NCBI GenBank assembly: GCA_023634235.1
Contig: JAMKCF010000004.1
Span: forward strand, 7,295,202 to 7,359,201
From: Pisaster brevispinus
Lineage: Eukaryota > Echinodermata > Asteroidea > Forcipulatida > Asteriidae
Length of the DNA: 64,000 nt
Direction: 5' to 3'
Notes under the pieces: generated by a model
Told to the model about the DNA's origin: nothing
The model's input: the letters and a program-made list of their open reading frames with translations, nothing else
Databases searched by the model: none
In this document: piece after piece, positions 12,098 to 23,033 of the stretch
How the letters are laid out: each line of letters begins with the position of its first letter
Position numbering within the stretch: the first letter of the stretch is position 1
Position numbers and translations under genes: made by a program

Positions 12098-13394
12098 ATA
12101 TACTCTAATTCCCAATTCATCCGTTTTTGTTTCCCACTGCTTTGGCCGTGTCCAAATTGATGGCTTCGGCAGTGGCTACAGCTGGATCGCTGAAAAGGCC
12201 TATTCTTCAACGTTGTTGAAGCAGTAGCCGTAGCCGAAGTCGGTAAACCCGACTCGGCCAAAGTACATGTTATTATTGTTCTGTGTTCTTCATGTATAAT
12301 GCATGTGCTTTTTTTAATGGGTCATTTGTTTGGGGGGAAAACACAATATAAATGCCTTATTTATACCATTATCATCACTTTTTGTTATATAGTATTTATA
12401 ACTACCTGTTTTTAATCCACTGTGAATTTCACAATCCGATTTTAATTATCCTGAGGGTTGATTCATTGAATTATTTTAGCGAGTTTTCTACATGTACATT
12501 GAGGCTATTGTTAACAAACACTTTGTGTGTTTTATGCTGGGCCTCATAGGAGCAGTAGATCCCACCGTTCTGTCCTCCATGGTCCACCTGTAAAACGCCT
12601 TTTGTTTTTTAGCATCGACCATGTCAGTTTTTAATCGGTGTCCTGAAAAAATGCTACATCAGAGGTGAACAGTAATAACCCTCACTATCTGATCCCAGTG
12701 GGGCGTCACCTATAGGTTCTGTAACCTTTGACATGGTTGTCAAGTAAACAAAATGGACTGTTTTATGTGGCAATTTAACATTCCAGTCGGCCAGGAATGT
12801 TGTACTGCTTGGCCTTTGTCAGGTACATTGTACATGTACATGCACAAGTTGTGTACTGCACTTGTATTTTCTGTGTCTAGGCCAATTTTTAAGCCAGTGA
12901 AGCATGGCTTTTTAAAAATCCACTAACGATGAACCGTCAAAAAATGTTGCCGTTTTTTGGTTTGTTTGGGGGTTTCGTTTTAAGGTCAACAAAAACATAC
13001 ATTTAGTTGTTAAAGGAAATATTTTTTTCTGGAGTCAAAGAGTACAAAAATCTTAAGAACATTTAACGTTGGCACTCTGCCATTTTAAATGTAAGGTTGT
13101 ATTCTAAATGGGGGCTACAGCTTTGACTATGACTTTTGCTAAGGGTGTTGCTAAGGACAAACTGACTACTTCAACAGATGATGAGGAGGAAATCTAGCTG
13201 TAGCCCCAAGTTCGGACTGTACACATATAACAATAGCAATAATAACCAGGCATTTCAAAGTACTTATTATTTATTCATTTTTTACAGGTATGGAGAGCAT
13301 CATGTATGACTGAACATGGAAAACCCCCTTCTCTTCATAAGTTCATGTTTACTGGGTGGGTTCTTCTACCTATACAACACACAAGACCTACATG

Positions 13395-13705
13395 TGGGCC
13401 TACTGCTTGATGTCACCATCTGCAGGTTGAAGGGACTACCATCAAGTGTCTTGCTCAAGGACACAAGTGCCAAGACCAGGGCCCAATTTCATAGAGCTGC
13501 TTAAGCAGAAAATAATGCTTAACAATTTCCTGCTAAGCAGAAATGAGCAGGATACCAGTCACAAATTGTACACGTGACATGGTAGTTTGGCTGGTAACCT
13601 TATTCTGGTAAGCAAATTTTTATTGTGCTTAGCAAATTTTTGTGCTTAAGCAGCTCTATGAAATTGGGCCCAGGAACCCAACCAACCCTTAACAACACCA
13701 GGGGC
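13395..13705. mobile_element. SINE fragment (type C) split by a MITE
   Basis: 13395-13478 ends in CTTGCTCAAGGACACAAGTG, a string common in marine tRNA-derived SINEs. The following MITE (13477-13673) interrupts it, and 13674-13705 continues with AACCC...AACAACACCAG. Read as a SINE that later received the MITE. Confidence 0.45.
13477..13673. mobile_element. MITE family A, well-preserved copy
   Basis: Left arm GGGCCCAATTTCATAGAGCT and right arm AGCTCTATGAAATTGGGCCC are near-perfect inverses, extending to TTAAGCA inside. The interior holds the family strings GACATGGTAGTTTGGCTGG and CCTTATTCTGGTAAGC. A CCAG on both sides is a possible target duplication. Confidence 0.85.
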
Positions 13706-13976
13706 CTAACTTCTTAGCACCGCTTACCACATTATTCTGCACTTACAGTGCCTTTCAAGTGATTCTATGTGGTATAAGCCGAAAGTTCTGCAGTAAACAG
13801 AGCCATGAAATGTTTGCCAAATCCGGTGCAGTAGACTGCTCGGCCCTGACAGTCCAAATCCACATTCTAGACTGTATTTCTTTGGACATACTGGAATTAC
13901 ATTATACGGCACACATCCTTGTGAAAAAAAACAAAATTGGATCCAAAAAGTGAGGGTGCTGAAAAAAACAAGCTCA

Positions 13977-13982
13977 TTTATT
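13977..13982 (-). terminator. Candidate polyadenylation signal AATAAA
   Basis: The plus-strand TTTATT gives AATAAA on the minus strand, followed about 15 nt on by a TTGTTTTTTTC tract. It is offered only as a candidate end for the mucin-like transcript. Confidence 0.2.
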
Positions 13983-14000
13983 TTCCATACAAGTGGAAAC

Positions 14001-14164
14001 GGTTACACACCTATGTTCACACACCCATATGTTCCCACTGTACACATCCTATGTTCCAACACCCCTAGTGTACTTTCCTATTCCTAACCCTAACCCTAAA
14101 CCCTAGCATGTAAATCACAAGGGGTTTTTCGGAACATAGGGGTGCGGAATATAGAGCAGTCACC
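14001..14164. mobile_element. hAT-like MITE with a telomere-like core
   Basis: Ends GGTTACACACCTATGTTC and (reverse) GGTGACTGCTCTATATTCC. The inner arms (GTTCCAACACCCCTA / inverse) can pair. The loop contains CCTAACCCTAACCCTAAACC at 14080-14103. GTGGAAAC on the left and ATGGAAAC on the right are a probable 8-bp target duplication (7 of 8 match). Split copies are at 26901-27371 and 48552-50356. Confidence 0.65.
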
Positions 14165-15407
14165 ATGGAAACCAATAAACCAATCAAGAATAACCCACAA
14201 TCCTTTCCAAGAATAAACTGACAAAATTTTACACACAAAACAGAACTAAGAAAAGATGAAAGTTATTATGTTCACTAACAAGCAAAAGAACTAAAGTGTA
14301 ATTAGAAGCAAAAGCATTAATTAGTCAAGCTTAACTATAAAAGACAACTCGTATCTTACACACACCTTCGGGCTACACATAAGAAAAAGGGGAAATTTAA
14401 AATTACACTACTAAAAAAACCTTTATCACACAGCAGCCATCTTTGTCACATCCCCTACATACACAAAGACACGGATAGTGTAATTCTCAATTTATAAAAA
14501 AGGTGCCAGACTATTTTCCCTTCCAGCCTCAGTTTGGTTACATTGGTTTGAATCAGAGAAAAACAAGATGGCTACATCAATGATAGAAGTCTACACTATG
14601 CAATCAACAATCCACTTACTTTGAAGGAACACTGACAACTTAAAATACATGAACGTTAAATATAGAACATTATAAAAATATAGCAAGGGTTGCCAGTAAC
14701 AATGTACAGTTAACTCTAAACACTTTTAGTATTTACACAATCTGCAACCCCTCAATCAGGTTTTTTTCTTCATTTGTCGGCTTTCACCTAATCTTAAGGT
14801 TTTATACACAAGGAGTTTGCCTAAACCTTAATTGTTAAACTTATAGTACTTAAACAACACTTTTGTTTTTGACTGCCACTTTCACCGACCTTGTCTGCTC
14901 CAAAAGGCACTGACATGTTTTCTTAACAACTGTCTTAGCAGTGGTTCAACATTTCTAAAAGCATATAGAGAGAGTACTCTGTTTCATTTAGACCTTTTTT
15001 TTGGGGGGGGGGGCGGTGGAGGGGGCTATTGGGTATGTGCTACAGCTATCAAGTACATTAACTTCAAATCCAGACTTCAGATAGAGCCTTCGAGTCTATG
15101 TTGAGTGCAAAAATGATTTTGTTTGTTTGTTTTATTTGGTATTTTTTTCATCTTAATAAATCATCCCATTCTGAGAAAAAATAGCCTCTCCACAGAAAAA
15201 ACATTTCCAAGGTAATGCACATTCTCATAAAACAGAGAACTAGCGCATGTCCTCGAATATTACCCTTGAGCTTTACCCACATTTTTCTGGTAAAGGACGT
15301 TTTCGAAACCATTGCTTTGGCTTCGGCTTCGGCTTAGGCTTCTAAAAAGATCCAAAGTCAGCTGTCAGATCTGCTGAATGGTAGACAGCTTTATAAACTC
15401 ATTCATC

Positions 15408-15600
15408 CCTGGGCCCAATTTCATAGAGCTGCCTAGCACAAAAACTAGCTAAGCACAACAAAGTTATGCTTAGCAACAATAACCTTTCCCATCAGCTCAC
15501 AGCTGTGACTGGTAACCTGCTTATTATTGCTTCGCACAAGTTTTTTAAGCAATATTTTCTGCATAAGCCATAGTAAGCAGCTCTATGAAAATGGGCCCTG
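15408..15600. mobile_element. MITE family A
   Basis: Left end GGGCCCAATTTCATAGAGCT and right end GCAGCTCTATGAAAATGGGC are inverse. The interior has the GACTGGTAACCTGCTTATT string in reverse orientation relative to the copy at 13477. Confidence 0.8.
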
Positions 15601-18600
15601 ATTGCAGTTAAGTACTTATTCTATTGTAGCGAGAATTTTGGGGTCAAAATTATCATTTCCCGCTGCATTCTTGCTCTTTATTTGTTTTACAATTACAAAC
15701 GGCTTTTCATTAGTACTGATTCCTAAAAACCCATAACTATTTTACTGGAATGTCAATCAAGTGTTACACAACCAAATCAGTTGAAAATAACACAAAAATC
15801 ATCTCAGTTTTCCAGTTTGTGGTAACCAGTTATGTTTAACATAAAACACACCAAAGTGGGTTGTTTATGTTTCTTCTGTATGCCTTAAACATGTTGGATC
15901 TACCAAGGATGTAAAAAAAAAAAAATACATTAAAAACCAGGGCTGTCACAGGTGTTTCAATGACATTTTATGCAGACTACTTCTCGATCCAAAGCTAAAG
16001 AATTGTTTCAATCATTTCAAAACATTTCTTTAGACGGAGAGGGGTGTGAACAATGATCGCTTACTCTTAACTGCATCTTTGCAAAACATGTAAAAGATAC
16101 CTACTAAATTTCGCAGTTTACCAATACCATGATACTTCTCAACAGGAGACCTTAACTTAAAACACTAAAAGAAAACCAGAAAAAAATTGCACATTTTTGG
16201 AGTTCAATCCGAGTCTAATCGTCGGATATGCACACTACACTGTACAGCACACAGTGACATTGACTCCCAAAATGGTGCAACCAAGACTATTGTGATGATG
16301 ACATCATGTGCATTGAGTTATTATATACTGTGTTAAGCTCGTGCTTATTTAAATATACATTGACAAGTTTAAGTGCGCAATTTTGTTAGCTTGATACTTG
16401 CATGAAAACTCATATTTGTGAAGCTGCACAAGGTTCCCCATCATGTTCCACGCAGGAAATGCAATTGACACTTACAACAGCCTATCAATGTGCATGAATG
16501 TTATATTGGTCATTGCAAAATCTGGAAAACATGTCTTTCCTAAATAATTGGTTTGGCAAAAATGGAAAGGAAAAAGTTTCAGTTTGGACAGTAATTTACT
16601 TTCTAAATGTTGGTTTTCTGCTTCTAATCAATTGTAGAATGCAAGTGAGACCTTCTTGATTTCAACTGATCATTGACAACAAACCTATCAACTCTTGACT
16701 ATAAATATGGACTAAATCCTTCAAACTTCGTACTAAAAACACTACAAGCCATTGTTCCTAATCCAGACCAGAGTTAAACATTTGAGTGCAATGGGTATAG
16801 TTTGATTTTGCAGAATTGGTAGCTACAGGTCCAGCTATGGCTACGGCTGGATCCAGCAGTGGCTGCCAATTTGGATACATGGCCTAAACTAAGCGTACTC
16901 TTAAACTAAAATTATTCAAAACCATCAACTTTTTTTCTCACAATTATGGCAAGATGGAGTACTGATATATGTGTATCATCAAAAGAAGTGACACGTTTAA
17001 CTACATTTTAAACAAACAGCAAGATGTTGGCAATGCTTAACAACAAAAAACGATAAAAGTTCTAAAAACCAACTGCTTATATAGTAATACTGTAGAGAGC
17101 TCACGCCCCCTAGACACAACATGTATTTGGTCAAAGTATATGGTACATAGTATAAATAATATCATAGAGAATATTGGTCACCATTTCAAAGACTAATTGG
17201 AGTAAACAATTTTTATTTTTTAAACAAGAAGCATTCCAAAAATCAAGAAGCGTTTGATACAAAAAAAGTACCGCAAAACGTAGATCCATGTTCTGTTAAC
17301 TTATCAACATAAAAACTTTTACAAATGGGCAGCATACTTCCCTAAGAAATAGCGCAATACACACGGAGTCAGAACAGCATAATATGCAGGGTGTGATATG
17401 GGCCAAGCAATTTAGGTTTATATCACACCTATTGTTGCAATGGGTCGACCAATCAGAATTGAGGATTCAAGTTTGCTTGAAGATAATTATATTCATCAAA
17501 TTCAAGAATGAACTCTCCAGCAATTCTCGAACTTACCTGATAAGCCATGAAGTTTTAAATATATATATAAATACCTGGAGTGCCCACAGGGAGTTGAAAC
17601 ACAACACATGTAGGTCTAACAAGTACCCAAAGGCTACAAAATATGGATGCTATCAAACTGACATAACATGACTCTAAGGTCTTCCATAATCATAGACAGT
17701 ACGACTACAAGCAGCCAATGTGTTAACATGTTCATTCCTGCATGTGCATTACAAGTCCCTGAAGCTACTACAGGGTGGAAAGAACTGTCTGTGAGAAGGA
17801 CTACACCTGCAAGACTGTTAAAGATCACTAAAACTAACTGGCCTCTGTCTTTTTTTAGTGTACTTAGTTACTACTTGATGGGAGGTGTGAAGTTTTCTTC
17901 CCTGTAATTTTGTTGAAATTTGATCGGAAAACTAGACCCACTCCCCACAATTTTTTTTTTTTTTACAAGGTTTTTTCCCTGTAGTTGGCGGCATCCTGCA
18001 TAGTTCTCTGCCAATAGATAAGCTTCTGGTGAACTTGAACAGATAAGCCAACAAGAGGTTGGTTTCAGTTGGTTTCATAATGTGTCAGGTGTTTGGGTCG
18101 AAGGTCAAATAGCCATGCCTTTAAGTGATTCCCGATTGCAAATGTACTTTTACACACAGTGTGTTGGATTGACAAAGCAATGTTGTCTTCTAATTACCGA
18201 TCCTGATTTGTTTAGCTTTTATTACGAAAACGCCAGGTTTGTTGCCAATATAAGGAGAGTGCAACAAAAGAAAAAAGAAAACTGCAAAGCCAGTAACTGA
18301 CACTTCAAGTGTTGATGTACAAGACTTAAATTGACAAATCCCAAGAATTCATTTTTCGATGCATGGAGTACGTTTGTCATCTCTAGCTAATTTAGACAAG
18401 GGATGGCGCAGTATGGAATCAAGCAGCCTGAATTACAACTCTCACTGCATTTTTATTATTATTATTATTTGTTTTTTCATTCATGAAGTAAACCTTGGAA
18501 TGAAATGTCTCATTACAAGAAAGAGTTCCTTTCGTCTGAACATTTAAGGGAATACTTTGAATGGCTTTCTAAAAAAGTAAATAAACAAAAACAAAAATGG

Positions 18601-18794
18601 GTGAAAACTGAAAGGCATTGGTGACCTCCTCTTGACCCAATATTTGCCCAAATGTTGCAGGCTCTTTTAGTGCCCACTGCGTGGCAGTTTGAAAATGTGC
18701 GCAATATTGGCAAACGCTTGAACTGTTCACTAGAGTGGAATGCACCAAATGTCCTAAGAATTATTTCTGGTTGAAAAACTGCCATGTTTATGAG

Positions 18795-19080
18795 AATCCA
18801 AGGTGCTTTAATTTTCATGGTTTATAAACCATGATTTGGAAACCATGTTTTATGAGGCTTAAATTTCTTTGGTTTATTAATCATGTTTTGAAGGTGCTTT
18901 AATTTTCATGGTTTATAAACCATGTTTTACGATGCTTTATAAACCACGTTTTTTGATGATTCAATTTTCATTGTTTCAAAACCATGATTCACAAACCATG
19001 TTTTACGATGAATTCAATTTTCATGGTTTATAAACCATAATTTATAAGCGTTGATTGTACATTCATGGTATGTAAACCAC
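18795..19080. repeat. Palindromic minisatellite (CATGGTTTATAAACCATG)
   Basis: Several imperfect copies of an 18-bp perfect palindrome, CATGGTTTATAAACCATG, are joined by spacers such as TTTTACGATG and TTCAATTTT at irregular spacing (about 35-65 bp). On the minus strand this lies downstream of the mucin stop codon, so if transcribed it would form serial hairpins. Confidence 0.75.
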
Positions 19081-21119
19081 ACAAAAATGTTGACAACAAT
19101 TTCTATAGTTAACATCTAATTGTTAGAAACCATGGTAAAAACATGTCAAAAATATGCTAAACAATTAATTGCCAAACGGTGCCGCATACACAAGCATCCA
19201 ATTGTATAACACCCAAGTAGATCCTTGTCATCTAATTGGACAACTGTTGGTCACGAAGCAAACATTATCCAAACTATAACATGGCCTACATCATGAACTG
19301 TGCATTGTGGTGCTATTCAACTGTACACTTTCATCCCATCCTTTTTTTTATTAAAGCAAACTAAACCACACCACACACCAAGTACGTGTTATACACAGGG
19401 GTACCAACTCAAAGAGTGAATGCAAGAACACAGCCTTGCACAAGTAGTTGATGATAGTTTTTCCCTCCAAATTACAGAGATCTACTTTGATGCTATCTGA
19501 AACAAATAATGAACGTTTTTACATTCGTGCAATAGAGAGAATATTTTCATTCATTGAAAGATTGTACATCCATTCAATTCGTCTTCAACTCGTTGGATGG
19601 AACACTCCATCTTTCCAAAATCGCCATTTGCACTCATGAATATTCATTACTTGTATACTATTTGTTATAACTGTGTGTGTAATCAGGAGGAGTGTACTAT
19701 TCCACAAAACCAGTGATGTGTCACAGTTTTCAAACATAAGAATTCACTTGAATTTCTGTCAAAACTAATTCACTTCAACGTGAACAAACATCAGCAAGTT
19801 TAACAACCAGTGTCAATCAAAATTTCCTTCAAAAAAGGAAGGGAGAAAACTACAACCGCTTTCTCCACTGCAGTTTGACAAGGGCTGCTTTGTAAATGTG
19901 TCTCAAATATTAATCCATGTCTTGATTTTGTAATCAGATATTTTGGTTTTGAATGGGTGAATAATTAATCAGCAATAAAAGCATCCTTTATGAACTATGA
20001 ATGGTTCTCTAGATAACCCAAGGTGGTTGTTCAAAAATGAATCACCAAGTCTCCAAGAACAACCAAAAACATGCTTTAAAATTCTAAAAACATAAGCCGA
20101 CTACGGCTTCGGTCAAATAAATATTTACGCACTTTCACTATAAGAGTCTCAAAGAAGTACATGCGGAAGAAAGTGGAAAAAAATCTGCACCTGTTTTAAT
20201 GATGACAAGTGTCAGTCACCCCAACCCCCCCAAAAAAGATAAATAAATGACAAGAAAAAGAAAGAAAAAGAAAAAATATATTAATTAAATCACATCCAAA
20301 TAACAGAGCGAAAGACAATTTTCGTTTTGAAAACAAAATATAAAGTATCACAAAGGGCGTATGCAAAAAAAAAAAAAGGAAGAACTGGAGAATGCTATAC
20401 TGCCATGCTTCATGTTTTTGACAAAGCAAGGACATCCTCGCTTCGCTTTCATACAAAACCAATGGAGATGGTGCTAAAAAAAAAAATTCAAACATTTTAC
20501 GGATTTGACAAACACGTGTGCATGTTCATGTGTGTGTGAAATATTAACAGTTGAAGTGTAAAAAAATCTGGTAAGTATCGTTCTCTTTAACAATCCCGAT
20601 ACCCTCAGTTTCCCGCCACTTCATGATAAGAAATCAGGCCAAAAGTCTGGGAAAAGTAACTTGAGTGACTCTGCTTGATAAAATCAAACCCACATAAAAA
20701 ATGTATATCTTTAAAGTGTTGGAACAGTAATACAATCCCACTTGACATAATCCTGGTTGAAGAGTTACAAAATAAATTACAGTCCAGGAATTAAAAATGT
20801 GACATTTTTTCGATTGCTTTATGAACTGTCCTTGTTTCCAATTACTTAGTCTCCAGCCATCCACAATACCACCACCTGACTTTGATTTGATTTATAAATG
20901 CTATTCAACAAGTCATACATCTGTGCATAATTGCTCAAAGTGTGTCAGGGACAAACAATACCTAGAAACAGACAAATTTGTCTTGAAGAGAGTGTCTTTG
21001 ATTTAGGGTAGTTTTTTTCCCGCCTTTTCTCTTTTCTTCTTGGCATAAATTACAAGTGTCGAACTGTAGGTATTTGAGCCCATGAATAAAAAATGTTTAA
21101 AAAATTTATAACAAATAAA

Positions 21120-21260
21120 ACCTCAACAGCCAGATTGGAGTCATAATCAACTTTATATTCTCGGGTTCGAATCCCATCCGAGTAATATGCCTGTGGATTT
21201 TTCACAGGACAAGTATAAAGTGCTTTACACACATTGGTGTACCATGGGTAAAACAAAATT
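21120..21260 (+). mobile_element. tRNA-derived SINE fragment (type B)
   Basis: A box-B-like GGGTTCGAATCCC (21162-21174) is followed by GTAATATGCCTGTGGA, a string also found at 41363-41380. Only the 3' part is recognisable. Confidence 0.45.
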
Positions 21261-21721
21261 TACTTAATAGTTTTGGTAGATTTTGGTAGCCAAACAAATA
21301 CCACACTTTATGACCGCTTGTTGGTTTGGTAATGTTCGGCCCCGTAATGCTCTTTATATTTTCTAAAATGAGTTTCTTATAACCGCTGAAGCCAAAGTGT
21401 TTGATTAGACGAGTCAGGCAGGTGTTAGGTGTTTCATACACACCTTGAAATTTTCCAACACTCTTACTGCGCCAAACACAAAATGCACCAAATTAGGAAT
21501 CAAACAGTTTGCAACTTCTTGACATTCTGATCTGTGATTTCAACATGAACTTTAAATGTTTTTGTCGGACATTCGGTCTGCTACCCCATATGTGATTGGC
21601 CAAAGCATGAAGGGGGCGGAGCCTTATAGATGGGCTTGTTATTCACCATTAAAATATGTAAACATTACATAAAAATACAACATAGATTATAAGTGATGTT
21701 TGAAGCTTTGCATGGAGAGGA

Positions 21722-21997
21722 AAACAAGAAGTAACTACAAATAGTACACTTGCGGGTACCATTATGTGTAAGATCTCTTTTGGGAGGAGTGTTGGCTCCA
21801 AAAAGAGCCAGTGTGGTCTTGACGTTTTGAACAGTGTTCTCTGCTAAAGAGGAGCAGTGTATACTGTTTGAAACGTCAAGACCACACCGGCTCTCTTCAG
21901 AGCCAACACTCCTCCCAAAGGAGGTCTTACACATGGTTGTACCCTTTACACATGGCTGTACCCGCAAGTTTACCGTTTATAGTTACTTCTTCTAAGA
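21722..21997. mobile_element. MITE family G, full palindrome
   Basis: Arms of about 130 bp: GAAGTAACTA ... ACTTGCGGGTACC ... GGGAGGAGTGTTGGCTC ... GGTCTTGACGTTT, then the inverse order. The halves are about 85-90% alike by eye. It is non-coding and lies in the putative 3' UTR. Confidence 0.8.
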
Positions 21998-22643
21998 TAG
22001 CTTTTATCATTAAAAATACCAACAATTTACTTGATAAGGCCACTGCGCAAAAATTATGCAGTTTGTTAAGTTGTTTGTACACTCCAAGACTCACCCGTGA
22101 GAATGGTCCGCTGGCCAAATGCCAGTTACAACACCTCAGGGCCAGTCAGAACTCTCCCAGTGGTCCTGCTGGCTAGTTCAGAGTTGAAAAGCATCTCTTC
22201 ATTTGAAAGATTGACAAGTGAAAAAGCCAACAGACTAGCAAAATGCTGACTGGCCCTGCTGGCCAGTCACTGAAGAAGTGGAGGGCAAACCCTGGGCCAT
22301 GTTTATTATGTACATGATGCATTATATTGTACACCAAACGGTTTAAAACTTGAAGCATCCTCACCTTCAGTGAACAACCTCTCCCAGAAGACCTTTGCAC
22401 TGTTGCTCTTTCAAAATTACACATTTCAAAGTCATAATGGACATACATGTAGAATACAGTCTTGTTTAAGAGACCAACATGCTCACACAAAACACACCTC
22501 CTCCCCAAAGGTCATACCTTGGGCACGACCTCTCAGGAGCAGGTCATCTTCAGGGCATGACCTCACTGGACCAGGTCACCGTGAGTTAATGATTACAAAA
22601 CAGCGTACAAACCTTCACACTTTCCGACCGAGAGTCTCTCATT

Positions 22644-23033
22644 TTAGAGATGAGTATCCTCCACCTCGCAGTTCATCAGATCCACCTCGGTGAAGCTGTT
22701 GATCGGCACGATGTCCCCGTCGTCTATCCTCATGCTCAGCAGCTGGGCACCCTTCCCGTTGGCGTTGCCCTTGTCCAACTGGGCCATGGATGGATTGTCA
22801 AACGCCATCTCCAGATCCGAGTTGATGGAGGTGGCGTTGGTGATGTACTCTCCCCGGCGTGAGCGCTTGCGGTCACAGATGAGGTAGATAAAGCCGGTTA
22901 TGATGACGACGATGCTGAGGCAGCCAATGACAATTAGAACGATGAACAAGGCCTGGCTTCCAAAGAGACTAAATCCTAAAGCATCACCAGTTTCTTTATC
23001 CAGTAATTCATCAACACCACCAACCACGGTAAA
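22644..23033 (-). CDS. Mucin-like gene, exon 5: last SEA-like strand, TM helix, tail
   Basis: The acceptor is CTTTATAAACAG before 23033, phase 0. The exon codes for 129 residues. It starts FTVVGGVDELLDKETG, the end of the SEA-like domain. The transmembrane segment follows (from ALFIVLIVIG to FIYLIC), then DRKRSRR, a positive stop-transfer that fixes a cytoplasmic C-terminus. The tail contains GEYITNATS and EMAFDNPSM, an acidic region, and ends EDTHL before TAA. The last three residues fit a class I PDZ ligand (Thr-X-Leu). The sequence looks non-repetitive and is more GC-rich than its surroundings, which supports real coding. Confidence 0.85.
   Translation of the reverse strand, partial: FTVVGGVDELLDKETGDALGFSLFGSQALFIVLIVIGCLSIVVIITGFIYLICDRKRSRRGEYITNATSINSDLEMAFDNPSMAQLDKGNANGKGAQLLSMRIDDGDIVPINSFTEVDLMNCEVEDTHL

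Larger units (their letters stand above)
7893..13959. other. Gene-poor stretch with repeats
   Basis: No gene can be supported. Besides the elements listed separately, 12139-12265 holds a short inverted pair (CTTTGGCCG / CGGCCAAAG) around GCAGTAGCC-type strings also seen near 16820 and 15310. Stretches 8440-11040 and 12270-13280 look unique and AT-rich, with no ORF of recognisable character. Confidence 0.5.
13960..22643 (-). other. Possible very long 3' UTR of the mucin-like gene
   Basis: Downstream of the mucin stop codon (22644) the minus strand has no exon I can support for 8.7 kb. A minus-strand AATAAA (13977-13982) followed by a T-rich stretch near 13955 is one possible cleavage site. 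14200-17330 is unusually free of ORFs and repeats apart from a MITE at 15408. The region also contains a palindromic minisatellite and a family-G MITE. Nearer polyadenylation sites are equally possible, so this extent is an inference. Confidence 0.25.

Noticed and set aside
13288..13410. Possible plus-strand exon after TTTTTTACAG
   Set aside because: Good acceptor and 40 open codons, but the end runs into a type C SINE and no partner exon or domain is seen.
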